From contig NZ_JH393257.1 of assembly GCF_000236035.1 (NCBI RefSeq), forward strand, positions 1,030,240 to 1,094,239: 64,000 nt of DNA, read 5' to 3'. The position numbers were made by a program, and so were the translations under genes. The stretch comes from Vreelandella boliviensis LC1 (GTDB lineage: Bacteria; Pseudomonadota; Gammaproteobacteria; Pseudomonadales; Halomonadaceae). The notes beneath the pieces are model-generated. The model saw only the letters and a program-made list of their open reading frames with translations. It was not told the DNA's origin and searched no databases. Shown in pieces: positions 17,548 to 27,814 of this stretch. The first letter of the stretch is position 1, and every line of letters starts with the position of its first letter.

Positions 17548-17606
17548 AGGAACTACACTTAAGCCATACTCATCATGGCACTCTTATTTAAACAAGGAAG
17601 ACAACG

Positions 17607-17912
17607 ATGCATCAGCATATCGAATGGGACGAACCCGGCAACACCAGTGTTATGCAGTACTTTAAAAAACACCCGGATCAAAGCGGCCAACCCGACCCAG
17701 GCGACATTATTTCCGCCCGCTACCAAGGCGTCATGGTGCGCGTCAAAGTAGAAGCCTACCGAGAAGACGACGCGGTCAGCATTGGCGAAGTCGCCGCGAT
17801 CATTGACACCAAAGGCGGCCGCCACCAAAGCCATAACAAGCTGGAAGTCGGCCATATCGTCCGAGTACCCGACGACAAACGCGCCCTAGAAGCACCGCCG
17901 CAAGAAGATTAA
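17607..17912 (+). CDS. Hypothetical protein, 101 aa
   Basis: MHQHIEWDEPGNTSVMQYF opens a hydrophilic protein with no signal or membrane segment. The central IISARYQGVMVRVKVEAYRE and GEVAAIIDTKG followed by VGHIVRVPDDKRAL look like a small beta barrel. AAGGAAGA precedes the ATG. I do not recognise the family. A strong terminator follows, so it is a monocistronic gene next to the CRISPR trailer end; nothing supports a CRISPR role. Confidence 0.7.
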   Translation: MHQHIEWDEPGNTSVMQYFKKHPDQSGQPDPGDIISARYQGVMVRVKVEAYREDDAVSIGEVAAIIDTKGGRHQSHNKLEVGHIVRVPDDKRALEAPPQED

Positions 17913-17943
17913 CGCCTAGCATTGATCGAAATTCAGCAGTCAC

Positions 17944-17967
17944 AGCCACCGACGCGGTGGCTTTTTT
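17944..17967 (+). terminator. Intrinsic terminator after the 101-aa gene
   Basis: AGCCACC-GACGC... pairs with GGTGGCT (7-bp stem, 17944-17961... ) and is followed by six T residues at 17962-17967. Confidence 0.9.
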
Positions 17968-18033
17968 GTGAGGTTGAAGTGCCAATCGGCACAAGCGCAT
18001 TAATGCCAAGGCACATCCCTTACACAGTCCGGG

Positions 18034-18054
18034 TGGGGAGACTCGAACTCCCCA
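18034..18054 (-). other. tRNA T-arm-like hairpin at the CRISPR trailer end
   Basis: TGGGGAG (18034-18040) pairs perfectly with CTCCCCA (18048-18054). On the minus strand the loop reads TTCGAGT, the canonical tRNA T-loop pattern, followed by an acceptor-like CACCCGGA but no CCA. No D-arm or anticodon arm precedes it; the CRISPR array does. It may be a tRNA 3' remnant, an attachment-site relic, or a last spacer whose outer repeat has been lost. Confidence 0.5.
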
Positions 18055-18058
18055 ACCT

Positions 18059-21000
18059 ATTCTGAGCTGCCTGGGCGGCAGCGCACTCCGGTCACAACGG
18101 CGATGCCGGGCATCGCTTTTTCTAAGCTGCCTGGGCGGCAGCGCACGTGGCCCTGGTCAAATGCCCACAGCGCCCGGTTTTCTGAGCTGCCTGGGCGGCA
18201 GCGCACTTTTAAGGGTCAATTTCCCGCCGGCGGCACGTTTTCTGAGCTGCCTGGGCGGCAGCGCACTTAATGAATTTCTACAACGTTATTTTTGGCGATT
18301 TCTGAGCTGCCTGGGCGGCAGCGCACCGTGAAGGCACCGGCCTTGCCTTGTTCATTGATTTCTGAGCTGCCTGGGCGGCAGCGCACGATCCTTTAGCGCC
18401 CACTCTGCGTCTTCTTCATTTCTGAGCTGCCTGGGCGGCAGCGCACTTGTAGATCCGCCCGCCGTGCTTCACCCGCATTTTCTGAGCTGCCTGGGCGGCA
18501 GCGCACCCCCACCAACGCCGCGAACCGCCCGCATATCTTTTCTGAGCTGCCTGGTCGGCAGCGCACGATCAATCACGTCTCACTCATCGGCCCTTTCATT
18601 TCTAAGCTGCCTGGGCGGCAGCGCACCTCTACGACAATATCACGCGCTACGGCGAGTGTTTCTGAGCTGCCTGGGCGGCAGCGCACTACTGGGGCGCTAA
18701 TACCGTGATGGCCGCGGCTTTCTGAGCTGCCTGGGCGGCAGCGCACATCTAATGACGCTAGGCGTTGGCGGGTACGTTTTTCTGAGCTGCCTGGGCGGCA
18801 GCGCACGATGGCATCCGCAGCAGGCGTCTAATCAAGCATTTCTGAGCTGCCTGGGCGGCAGCGCACTCAGCTCAAGCCGCGCGACTAAATCGCTTTGGTT
18901 TCTGAGCTGCCTGGGCGGCACGCACGGCCTGCCATCTCCCTTTTATCTCCCTCGCCATTTCTGAGCTGCCTGGGCGGCAGCGCACGGCTTGACCCTGAAT
19001 CACCGCTATTCGTTTCCTTTCTGAGCTGCCTGGGCGGCAGCGCACGAAGGAGTACCCGTTTACTTGGCTGAAAATTGTTTCTGAGCTGCCTGGGCGGCAG
19101 CGCACGCCATCGTCGAAAACTGTGTGCGTTTGGGGCATTTCTGAGCTGCCTGGGCGGCAGCGCACTTGTCGCTAGAGAAATGGCACTGGCTCCACACTTT
19201 CTGAGCTGCCTGGGCGGCAGCGCACAAACGGAAGACAATTAGTGCCGCTAAAACTGATTTCTGAGCTGCCTGGGCGGCAGCGCACGTCCTTGGCCACGCC
19301 GACCAACACGACCGGAATTTCTAAGCTGCCTGGGCGGCAGCGCACTTCGGGAACACTGGCGAGCAAATGCGCCCTTATTTCTAAGCTGCCTGGGCGGCAG
19401 CGAACGCCATCATGGAGTACATTTCAAGCGGGCTATTTTTCTAAGCTGCCTGGGCGGCAGCGCACGTCACCTGGAGCAGCTACTGGATGCGCCGCATTTT
19501 CTGAGCTGCCTGGGCGGCAGCGCACTCGTGCGCATAGAGGCGGACGAAGCTCAGCCTTTTCTGAGCTGCCTGGGCGGCAGCGCACTCCTGCAAGCGTGCC
19601 TTTTGCTTGCTCGCCAATTTCTGAGCTGCCTGGGCGGCAGCGCACTTCTGGTTAACCGTGGAAGCATGGGACGCGCATTTCTGAGCTGCCTGGGCGGCAG
19701 CGCACTGATCGTAGAGCGCTTACGGGGTGTTGATAATTTTCTGAGCTGCCTGGGCGACAGCGCACGAGCGGGCTGCATCCGGTACGGAAGCCTTTGTTTT
19801 CTGAGCTGCCTGGGCGGCAGCGCACCCTTCGGTTCTTGGAAATGCAAACCGAGCAATTTTCTGAGCTGCCTGGGCGGCAGCGCACGCCATAAGCAGCAAT
19901 CAGGCGAAGCTCCATCCTTTCTGAGCTGCCTGGGCGGCAGCGCACATGACCAACAAACAATTCAACAAGAAAGTGAATTTCTGAGCTGCCTGGGCGGCAG
20001 CGCACACACCACTAAGACGCCGCTGTACGTCGGCAAATTTCTGAGCTGCCTGGGCGGCAGCGCACAGCATGCGCAGGCAGATATCAACGATGACGTATTT
20101 CTGAGCTGCCTGGGCGGCAGCGCACGCTTGCATCGCTTCGATCCTTCCCGCCTGGTTTTTCTGAGCTGCCTGGGCGGCAGCGCACGGCGCTACAAAACGC
20201 ATAAAACGGCCATCACTTTTCTGAGCTGCCTGGGCGGCAGCGCACATCGCTCAATGCGATGTTTTGCCAATTGAGCATTTCTGAGCTGCCTGGGCGGCAG
20301 CGCACGGCGGGCATATATCGGAAAGCAAAAAGCCCCGTTTCTGAGCTGCCTGGGCGGCAGCGCACTCCGCGCACCGTGATGCTGTAATCGTGCGAGCTTT
20401 CTGAGCTGCCTGGGCGGCAGCGCACCCAACCCGCGTCGAATTCAAGCCTGTCTTTGCTTTCTGAGCTGCCTGGGCGGCAGCGCACGTACTCCAAGCGCAA
20501 TTGATCAAGGTCGAACATTTCTGAGCTGCCTGGGCGGCAGCGCACGCCTTTAGCCTGCCCATCACTGACAGGTCACGTTTCTGAGCTGCCTGGGCGGCAG
20601 CGCACAAGGGAGTCGAACCCTAAAGTCAGTGGTTGCCTTTCTAAGCTGCCTGGGCGGCAGCGCACCCGCTATTGCCGTGCACACAGCCAACCACCCATTT
20701 CTAAGCTGCCTGGGCGGCAGCGCACGTCGTGCTGCTGGTATCGGAGCCAATGGAATGTTTCTAAGCTGCCTGGGCGGCAGCGCACGTGTCAGAGCCTGTA
20801 AGTGTCATGGCCAGCACTTTCTAAGCTGCCTGGGCGGCAGCGCACTTAGGATAGACAATATCTCTGATTTCATATCTTTTCTAAGCTGCCTGGGCGGCAG
20901 CGCACAGGTAAGGGATATGAGGGCTATGCACTCAAGCTTTCTAAGCTGCCTGGGCGGCAGCGCACACACCCAGCCGCCCATCGACCTCGACGCATACTTT

Positions 21001-24000
21001 CTAAGCTGCCTGGGCGGCAGCGCACCGGCTGACCGGGCGGCGACAGCGGCTTGTTAATTTCTAAGCTGCCTGGGCGGCAGCGCACTGTTGATGTTGCTAT
21101 TGATAATTGTACGACTATTTCTAAGCTGCCTGGGCGGCAGCGCACTCTTTAATTGCTGGCATCGGTACGCCTTTCATTTTCTAAGCTGCCTGGGCGGCAG
21201 CGCACGTACATTGAAAAACGGCGCGCCATGATGCAGTTTTCTAAGCTGCCTGGGCGGCAGCGCACGCTGGAATGGATGCCACATGCCATGCCACAGATTT
21301 CTAAGCTGCCTGGGCGGCAGCGCACGTCCCAATGGCAAGTGGTCGTGGAAAGGCTTATTTCTAAGCTGCCTGGGCGGCAGCGCACTTCCCATCGGTATCT
21401 TTGGGCACCGCTTCATCTTTCTAAGCTGCCTGGGCGGCAGCGCACGAAATCATCTTAAATCTGCTGGCACACCTGCTTTTCTAAGCTGCCTGGGCGGCAG
21501 CGCACTTTTGGTTAGCCAGTGGGCGGCGTTGTTGCGCTTTCTAAGCTGCCTGGGCGGCAGCGCACAGTCATAGAAAGGTGGGTTAGCGAGTCGATTTTTT
21601 CTAAGCTGCCTGGGCGGCAGCGCACGACTATCGTGGGCACGTTTACTGGACTGACGATTTCTAAGCTGCCTGGGCGGCAGCGCACAGCGGCGCTGCGCCA
21701 TATCTGGAAGACATGGGTTTCTAAGCTGCCTGGGCGGCAGCGCACTTGAAGAAGCTTGCCGACACTTACGGCGGGCTTTTCTAAGCTGCCTGGGCGGCAG
21801 CGCACCAATCGCATCGCTAGGACTTGCAGCTTTTTCGTTTCTAAGCTGCCTGGGCGGCAGCGCACCCTTTATGAGAGAGTAATTATGAACGTGATGATTT
21901 TCTAAGCTGCCTGGGCGGCAGCGCACCGGAAGCCTCCAATGCCACCTCCTGCGTTGCGTTTCTAAGCTGCCTGGGCGGCAGCGCACGGGTCTCGGAGCGC
22001 CATTCGATGACGCTGCCATTTCTAAGCTGCCTGGGCGGCAGCGCACGCCCCATTCGCATTATCAACACCGCCGTTATCTTTCTAAGCTGCCTGGGCGGCA
22101 GCGCACGCAGCCGCCGGAACCGCATCGCTCGCCGCCTTTTTCTAAGCTGCCTGGGCGGCAGCGCACGAACGCGCACATGCTCAGCGCTATCATCGAGCTT
22201 TCTAAGCTGCCTGGGCGGCAGCGCACTGTGTTAGACCGAACGCGCTAGCTGTCAAAATTTTCTAAGCTGCCTGGGCGGCAGCGCACAACCCTGCACTTCG
22301 CTTTCGCGCTCTTGATATTTTCTAAGCTGCCTGGGCGGCAGCGCACACCTTATCAGCCATGAAAGCGGTGATTGTATTTTTCTAAGCTGCCTGGGCGGCA
22401 GCGCACATGCGCTTTTCTTCGACGGTGACGTTGATCGCTTTCTAAGCTGCCTGGGCGGCAGCGCACTCGCCGTCTACCGTCAGCTTGTAGTAACTGCATT
22501 TCTAAGCTGCCTGGGCGGCAGCGCACGACGGTGGCCACGGCGTCGAAGCGTTCGGCTATTTCTAAGCTGCCTGGGCGGCAGCGCACGCTGGAACATGAGG
22601 TTTTCTAGCGGCGGTACCTTTCTAAGCTGCCTGGGCGGCAGCGCACCTCCCCGCGCATGACTGCCCGCACCCTGTATTTTTCTAAGCTGCCTGGGCGGCA
22701 GCGCACCTGGCTTGCTCATCCAACTAGCGGTATACTTTTTTCTAAGCTGCCTGGGCGGCAGCGCACATCTACTTGGGTGCTTATCAGGGGCGGCGAGATT
22801 TCTAAGCTGCCTGGGCGGCAGCGCACTCTTTTTCTAATGTTCGTGCTTCCGATTTAATTTTCTAAGCTGCCTGGGCGGCAGCGCACGGTATTGCTGCTTT
22901 TGATTCATCTTCTAATAATTTCTAAGCTGCCTGGGCGGCAGCGCACTTAGTGGTGTGGAGTCTGGCTTAGTTGCTGTTTTTCTAAGCTGCCTGGGCGGCA
23001 GCGCACATTACGCTAAAAATATTGATGGTTTTAATTATTTTCTAAGCTGCCTGGGCGGCAGCGCACTGAGTAGAAGACGGGCCTTTGTTACGATAAACTT
23101 TCTAAGCTGCCTGGGCGGCAGCGCACGCGTTAAACTGCGCAGTAACGTCCATCCCTGTTTTCTAAGCTGCCTGGGCGGCAGCGCACTCTTGGCGTAGCCG
23201 TTGGCACAGCTCTAGGAATTTCTAAGCTGCCTGGGCGGCAGCGCACTGATCCACTCGGTCAGCGTGGCTCCGTGGGCTTTTCTAAGCTGCCTGGGCGGCA
23301 GCGCACGTGTTCTTCGCCAACGGTGACGAGCGCGTTGATTTCTAAGCTGCCTGGGCGGCAGCGCACCGCTGGGGCTTTTTTATATCTGCTTACCGTGATT
23401 TCTAAGCTGCCTGGGCGGCAGCGCACGGGTGCAATGCCGTTAACGGGCTGGATATTTTTTTCTAAGCTGCCTGGGCGGCAGCGCACGCGGAGCATTGAGT
23501 GCAGATAACGTTATTTCTTTTCTAAGCTGCCTGGGCGGCAGCGCACCCCGTGGCCGCTTTAACGACCGCGACCGCTTTTTTCTAAGCTGCCTGGGCGGCA
23601 GCGCACGTGGTTCTGCACTACGCGGTAAAGGTTGACCAGTTTCTAAGCTGCCTGGGCGGCAGCGCACCAAGTTAGGGATGTCCGCGCTGAGCGAGGTCAG
23701 TTTCTAAGCTGCCTGGGCGGCAGCGCACAAGTGGTGCCCGTGGTCACTGGTCGTGTGACTTTTCTAAGCTGCCTGGGCGGCAGCGCACGAGCAGGGGAAC
23801 GGAGGTAGTGCGCTCAGTTTGTTTCTAAGCTGCCTGGGCGGCAGCGCACGTTGAGGGCTTTTTGGCTGCTTGGGCTGCCTCGTTTCTAAGCTGCCTGGGC
23901 GGCAGCGCACTTACCCCGCGCTCTGTAACAAGCTGACAATAATTTCTAAGCTGCCTGGGCGGCAGCGCACGCGAGGTGTGTGTACTGCCCGCCAGGGGCC

Positions 24001-26071
24001 AATTTCTAAGCTGCCTGGGCGGCAGCGCACGAACAACGACACCGCTTGAAAAGGCAACCATTTTTCTAAGCTGCCTGGGCGGCAGCGCACAGGATTCACC
24101 GTCACAAAGGAAAGCCCCTACTTTTCTAAGCTGCCTGGGCGGCAGCGCACACAGTTTCTTACACAAAATACAGGAAGCCGGTTTTCTAAGCTGCCTGGGC
24201 GGCAGCGCACCTGGTCTTTCTGCGTCCAATGCCCACCCTTATTTTCTAAGCTGCCTGGGCGGCAGCGCACACATCCTCGGTGGCGCGTGGAATTCGCTGT
24301 TTTTTCTAAGCTGCCTGGGCGGCAGCGCACCTCCGATGCGGTGAATGACAAGCTTTATGAGATTTCTAAGCTGCCTGGGCGGCAGCGCACGCGACCGTTG
24401 CCGATCGTCGCGGTGTCGCTGTTTTCTAAGCTGCCTGGGCGGCAGCGCACAGATGCCGCCATTGCGGCCATGGGTGCGGACTTTTCTAAGCTGCCTGGGC
24501 GGCAGCGCACACCGCTGAAATCGACGGCACCACGCCGAGCAATTTCTAAGCTGCCTGGGCGGCAGCGCACGAAAGCCAACTGGTTAAGCCCTCCCAGCGG
24601 CTTTTCTAAGCTGCCTGGGCGGCAGCGCACCAGACCCAGTCAGTACCCGACGGCTACCGGATTTTCTAAGCTGCCTGGGCGGCAGCGCACCTAAATAGGG
24701 GTGTACCAGGGTAGCTGCGCCGTTTCTAAGCTGCCTGGGCGGCAGCGCACACGCCTTCTGGCAGCTAGCGATTGGCTCCACTTTTCTAAGCTGCCTGGGC
24801 GGCAGCGCACCCGCCAACAACCTGCTCTATGCCGCTCATAATTTTCTAAGCTGCCTGGGCGGCAGCGCACTACGCTGAAATGCCAACCGACGTTGCCGAT
24901 ATTTTCTAAGCTGCCTGGGCGGCAGCGCACATTTGCCGCAAAACATGGTCCGAATTCCCCGTTTTCTAAGCTGCCTGGGCGGCAGCGCACAAGAGCTTAT
25001 TGAGGGCGGCATAAATGCGCTATTTCTAAGCTGCCTGGGCGGCAGCGCACTAACTGCTCGCCATCGTACTCGGTGGCAGCCGTTTCTAAGCTGCCTGGGC
25101 GGCAGCGCACGCCAACTTGTGCGAAGAAATCATTAAAAAAGGTTTCTAAGCTGCCTGGGCGGCAGCGCACTTCGTTTACGGCGTCGAATACCAGGGCGTC
25201 TATTTCTAAGCTGCCTGGGCGGCAGCGCACTGAAACCCTGGAAACCCTGGAGGCTATCCAATTTTCTAAGCTGCCTGGGCGGCAGCGCACAGGGCGGTGC
25301 GCGGGGCGCGATGGGGCACAATTTTCTAAGCTGCCTGGGCGGCAGCGCACAAGAAAATACAGGTGATGACTATGGTGAGTCATTTCTAAGCTGCCTGGGC
25401 GGCAGCGCACCTCGAAAACATCGGCCTCCGCTTCTTTCAGGTTTTCTAAGCTGCCTGGGCGGCAGCGCACACCACGTTAGAAACTGCCTCCGATCTATCA
25501 CTTTTCTAAGCTGCCTGGGCGGCAGCGCACGCCGTAACCGGCATCGGCACGCTATCGCCTTGTTTCTAAGCTGCCTGGGCGGCAGCGCACGCCTGCGTGA
25601 GCAAGGGGTAACCGTGTTTAATTTTCTAAGCTGCCTGGGCGGCAGCGCACTTGTATGGTTATTGATACTTATTGCCGTTGTTTTTCTAAGCTGCCTGGGC
25701 GGCAGCGCACAGCGGGCCGTAGTGATCGAAGCGGCTGGTCAGGTTTCTAAGCTGCCTGGGCGGCAGCGCACAAGCAGGGGAACAGAAGTAGTGCGCTCTG
25801 TTTTTTCTAAGCTGCCTGGGCGGCAGCGCACACCTTGAAGCCGCAGCGAGTTGTCTGGCTCCTTTTCTAAGCTGCCTGGGCGGCAGCGCACCTGTAGTGG
25901 CGTTGCTGCTCTTTTTCATCGTTTTTCTAAGCTGCCTGGGCGGCAGCGCACGGATGGGGTATGTAGGGGAGCTGGTCTTCAAATTTCTAAGCTGCCTGGG
26001 CGGCAGCGCACGGTGATGCGTGGAAGCACCTTTTGTAGGCTGCTTTCTAAGCTGCCTGGGCGGCAGCGCAC
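18059..26071 (-). CRISPR. Type I-F CRISPR array, 134 repeats and 133 spacers
   Basis: The 28-bp repeat reads TTTCTRAGCTGCC...GGCAGCGCAC on the plus strand. On the transcribed minus strand it forms the Cas6f hairpin CUGCC-GCCCA-GGCAG and leaves an 8-nt handle ending UAGAAA or CAGAAA. Spacers are 32 nt with a few of 33 (for example near 21869, 23607 and 23789). Transcription from the cas side is set by repeat orientation, so the newest spacers are near 26071. Repeat position 6 (plus strand) is A in 96 repeats and G in 38; all 91 repeats from about 20639 to 26071 are A. Damaged repeats occur at about 18539 (G to T), 18899 (one base lost), 19378 (C to A) and 19738 (G to A), and the outermost starts with A. 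Confidence 0.98.
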
Positions 26072-26117
26072 TAGAGCTTATCAAAATTAATGTGCTGATT
26101 GTTAAAGAGCTTTAGCC
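26072..26117 (-). promoter_or_regulatory. CRISPR leader with boxA
   Basis: On the minus strand the AT-rich leader contains GCTCTTTAACAA at 26110-26099, identical to the core boxA of bacterial rRNA operons, 27 bp before the first repeat. Known: Nus factors assemble on boxA and block Rho termination, and boxA elements have been reported upstream of CRISPR arrays. TATCAAAATTAAT (26080-26092, plus strand) loosely resembles an IHF site, which type I-F integration needs. The promoter position is uncertain; a TTGACC element with a TAAAAT-like -10 lies near 26175-26211, upstream of the terminator. Confidence 0.65.
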
Positions 26118-26155
26118 GAAAAAAGCGGTATCACCCTTTTTTGAGCGATACCGCT
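26118..26155 (-). terminator. Intrinsic terminator after cas6f
   Basis: Minus-strand AGCGGTATC (26155-26147) pairs perfectly with GATACCGCT (26132-26124) around a 14-base loop and is followed by T residues. It separates the cas operon from the array leader. Confidence 0.8.
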
Positions 26156-26200
26156 AAGTGGTTGATTATTAGTGGCCTATTTTATCGCTGAAAAAAAGGG

Positions 26201-26770
26201 TCAAAACCAGGGCACCGTTGCGTTGGGGCTTAGGCCGTAATGGCTAAACGTGCCCTCCGTGGCAGAAGCGGTCGGTTTGCCATGTTCAATAAACAGGCTA
26301 AAGCGCTGCTGGGTGGAGCGGCTATTTATTTGCACGAAGGGTAGCTCAATGCGCCGCGCCGCTAGCTTTGCATAAATCTGCTGCGCTTCGTCTTCCGAAA
26401 TGTCATGCCGCTTGGCGTAGCGCTTGGCACGGCTTGGGTTTCCCGTATTGAACTGCTTGCGCGCCACGTTGATATGCTGAGCACCCGCAGGCACCGCAAG
26501 CACCTCGCTCACCTGGGTGTGATCGCGCATGCCCGTTAGCCAGTCCGCACTCATTAGCTGCTGCAAGCGTGCCTGAGTACCGTGCAAACGCAGATGATCG
26601 CCTAACGTGCGGGCGCGTACGCCGTGCTTATGGCCTGGGAAGCTGATACCTACGTCTTCTGCCTGTAAATCAAACAGCGCCCGATGCAGTTTGTTATAAA
26701 GCGCGCCCATCAACATTGCAGGGGCGAAGTCAGGGTCGGGCCTTAAACGAATGTCGATATAATGATCCAT
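26201..26770 (-). CDS. cas6f: CRISPR endoribonuclease Cas6f (Csy4)
   Basis: 189 residues, the normal Csy4 length. It begins MDHYIDIRLRPDPDFAP. The catalytic histidine is H29 in LYNKLHRAL, the same number as in the Pseudomonas enzyme. The arginine-rich helix (GNPSRAKRYAKRHDISEDEA) grips the repeat hairpin. It cuts pre-crRNA at the base of the CUGCC/GGCAG stem and stays bound as the 3' cap of the Csy complex. Last gene of the operon; three bases separate it from csy3. Confidence 0.96.
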   Translation of the reverse strand: MDHYIDIRLRPDPDFAPAMLMGALYNKLHRALFDLQAEDVGISFPGHKHGVRARTLGDHLRLHGTQARLQQLMSADWLTGMRDHTQVSEVLAVPAGAQHINVARKQFNTGNPSRAKRYAKRHDISEDEAQQIYAKLAARRIELPFVQINSRSTQQRFSLFIEHGKPTASATEGTFSHYGLSPNATVPWF

Positions 26771-26773
26771 GGC

Positions 26774-27799
26774 TTACCCCGCTTCGCCGAACACACCGCC
26801 GCGAATCAGCGTTGCCATCACAAAGTGCTGATCCTCTTTGGAAGGCACTTGGTCTTTGATCATCCAGTTATCCAGCAGTGAGTAGAAATCAGCCTTCTGC
26901 TTGGGCTGGCGGTACGCTTTGCCCTGGGTAGTCACCGAGCCATAGGGCTCCACGGCAATAGGGCCAAGGTCTTCATCGTTCTCATTGGGGTACCAGGTAT
27001 CGATGGTTCGAATGGCGTTACCCAGTTTCTGCGAGTGAATACCGGCAATCTTGCTAACGTGATAAAGCGTTTTGCTCTTATCGCCCCGGCCCCGGTCTAG
27101 AATCAGCTCTTGAGATGGGAACACCTCTTGGCCACTGCCCACGCGCACATAGGCCACTACCTCTAGCAGCAAGTGCTGCTCACCGGCCAACGCGGCGGCG
27201 ATAACATCGGCGAGTTCTTTAAGCTCGGCGGTGTTATCGAAAGCCCGCAACGAGAGCGACAGTGCATCAAACGTCCACTCTTTAGTGGTTTTGCCCTGGG
27301 CCAATTGGCGAACACTCACCTCGACTTGCTCTGCGCCCATGCGGTTGCGCCATAGAAAGCGCCCATTAGCGAGGTTATTGGCATAGCGATGCGCCAGCTC
27401 GCCGAAGCCTTGCGCCTGCTTATACTCAGCAACCGCCTGCTCCAGCTTGGCTTGGTACTCGGCGTTGTTACAGGCTGAAGGCGTTCCGGCACCGGCCAAT
27501 ACACGTAGCGTAAAACGAGTAACTAACGTATCTGCATCGTGGGGCAGCGTGGCGACATCGACAGTTTGCAGGTTGGGATTTTCAATCGCCGCGTCTAGTT
27601 TAGCGGGGTCTTGGTCTTTGGCTTTCAGGCGGTTGGAAATGGTGCCGCGCACCGATTTTTCGCGCACTTCTACCGGCTGCCACTGCTGCTCATCTTGCCG
27701 CTTTTCCCAGTTGCTGGCGTAAAGCAGGGCATCGGAAGGGTCAAGCTTGCGTTCAAAGGCGAGGACGGAAGCGGTTTTAAGGGTGTCGTTTTTAGCCAT
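26774..27799 (-). CDS. csy3: Type I-F Cascade backbone protein Csy3 (Cas7f)
   Basis: 341 residues starting [21 protein letters not shown], characteristic of Csy3. AAGGAG lies upstream of the ATG. Six copies form the helical backbone along the crRNA spacer. Blocks such as [18 protein letters not shown] are family-typical. It lies between csy2 and cas6f in the standard order, with a 15-bp gap to csy2. Confidence 0.95.
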   Translation of the reverse strand: MAKNDTLKTASVLAFERKLDPSDALLYASNWEKRQDEQQWQPVEVREKSVRGTISNRLKAKDQDPAKLDAAIENPNLQTVDVATLPHDADTLVTRFTLRVLAGAGTPSACNNAEYQAKLEQAVAEYKQAQGFGELAHRYANNLANGRFLWRNRMGAEQVEVSVRQLAQGKTTKEWTFDALSLSLRAFDNTAELKELADVIAAALAGEQHLLLEVVAYVRVGSGQEVFPSQELILDRGRGDKSKTLYHVSKIAGIHSQKLGNAIRTIDTWYPNENDEDLGPIAVEPYGSVTTQGKAYRQPKQKADFYSLLDNWMIKDQVPSKEDQHFVMATLIRGGVFGEAG

Positions 27800-27814
27800 G
27801 ATTAAGCTCCTTGT

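Noticed and set aside
17607..17912. The small protein beside the array as an anti-CRISPR or Cas accessory
   Set aside because: It has its own terminator, lies at the trailer end, and shows no sequence link to known families; adjacency alone is not evidence.
18020..18090. An intact tRNA gene at the array edge
   Set aside because: Only a T-arm and part of an acceptor strand are present; the rest is CRISPR repeat, and no CCA is encoded.
18060..26084. Dozens of short open frames on both strands inside the array, coding repeating peptides such as FLSCLGGSA, RCRPGSSE, SKLPGRQRT and AAAQAAQK
   Set aside because: They arise because the 60-bp CRISPR period is a multiple of three and the repeat lacks stops in several frames; they are not genes.
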